DNA of 64,000 bases from Aphrophora alni. Taxonomy: Eukaryota; Arthropoda; Insecta; Hemiptera; Aphrophoridae. Both the position numbers and the translations under genes were made by a program. Positions 63,320-64,000 of this stretch are shown in pieces; position 1 is the stretch's first letter; each line of letters begins with the position of its first letter. Location: contig OY740772.1 of assembly GCA_963513935.1 (NCBI GenBank), positions 105,931,797-105,995,796 on the forward strand. Direction: 5' to 3'. A model generated the notes under the pieces. It searched no databases and had not been told where the DNA came from. It worked only from the letters and a program-made list of their open reading frames with translations.

Positions 63320-64000
63320 TTTAGAAATTAACAGTTGCATAGGTAGTTTAAAAAAACCTACTGAAACTTTTAGTTAAGTTCTGTTTATTTTTCGAGTTCT
63401 AAAAGATTCAACTCTGCATTGTAAATTACTTTGACACCGGTAGTTGTGTCGTCATGACAACGGAAGTATACTACATCACTTGACATGTCTAAAATAGAAA
63501 TCACTGATTAGTTAGATACTCGTGAAGGTTTGAAATAGAAATGATTTTATTGATACAACGACCCGAGTAGTAAACGTGATGAAGGTTCGGAAGAGAGTGC
63601 ACGACAATATGTCCGCAAGGAGTTAAGCGATGTGGCCTTACTGACATTTCACTTGAATTAACAAAAAGGATGCAAGTAATAACATAATAATATATCATGT
63701 AATCATTCAAAAATATCTCACTAATACTACAGTCGGAAGACTAGAGCGATTTATTTTATACTCTTTTCTTTTTTTTAAGGCGATAATGAAGAGATTATCG
63801 GTAAATACTATAGGTTAGTTATTACTAAAGTCGAGTCGGAAAGTCCGTACTCCGGAAAATCCGGACTGGACGGTAATTTTTTTTAAATAAAAATTTGCCG
63901 CTTTAGAGCCTTCAATTTTCACGAGATCTTACGCATTGCATGAATGACGTATTTTTGCGGCCGACTTATCTCTAACTCCGGGAAATCCGGATTTTTCGGA
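63320..64000. other. Intergenic DNA to the window end
   Basis: No gene seen. The last 170 bases contain repeated CCGGA-ATCCGGA words (TCCGGAAAATCCGGA near 63,853 and CCGGGAAATCCGGATTTTTCCGGA-like sequence at the end), possibly the edge of another repeat cut by the window. Confidence 0.35.

Overview
This is AT-rich nuclear DNA from an animal, most likely an insect. The evidence is 11 uninterrupted GGTTA units (the insect telomere motif TTAGG), an errantivirus-type LTR retrotransposon, an arthropod-style Polinton/adintovirus-like element, and remnants of hAT, LINE and helix-turn-helix transposases. A hemipteran is possible, but that is a guess. I recognise no host protein-coding gene. The window is a stack of mobile elements, satellites and their decayed copies.

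Layout. 1-26,900: AT-rich intergenic DNA with several dispersed repeat families (called R1, R2 and R3 here), an interstitial telomere-type array, a tRNA-derived SINE-like head, and hAT and LINE fragments. 26,905-29,110: a 65-bp minisatellite with a higher-order dimer. 30,715-52,930: a 21-22-bp minisatellite split by a 21-kb nested insertion. 53,000-64,000: more repeats, including several foldback elements that carry hammerhead-ribozyme-like signatures.

The centrepiece is a two-level nest. The outer layer (30,967-52,025) is an errantivirus-type Ty3/gypsy element. It has 261-bp LTRs that differ at one base, a primer-binding site, gag, a canonical -1 slippery site, pol (protease, RT, RNase H, integrase) and an env-like fusion glycoprotein. 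Without its insertion it would be about 7.5 kb. The inner layer (34,937-48,494, 13,558 bp) is a Polinton/adintovirus-like element inserted in pol between the RNase H and integrase regions. It has AG...CT ends, a 6-bp target duplication (GACAGC) and 1.84-1.85-kb terminal inverted repeats.

The inner element's genes all lie on the plus strand and look intact: a small protein resembling the N-terminal domain of Polinton PolB, a chromodomain integrase, a packaging ATPase, a conserved protein of unknown role, a repeat-built fibre-like protein, a phospholipase A2 with a KPY-repeat basic tail, an adenain-like protease, a penton-like minor capsid protein, a 46-residue miniprotein, a major capsid protein, three unrecognised proteins and a cysteine-rich pair. 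It therefore keeps a full-looking integration, packaging, maturation and capsid set but has no DNA polymerase catalytic domain. That polymerase-less but apparently capsid-competent layout is the most unusual feature of the window. All functional statements rest on motifs read by eye; no database search was run.
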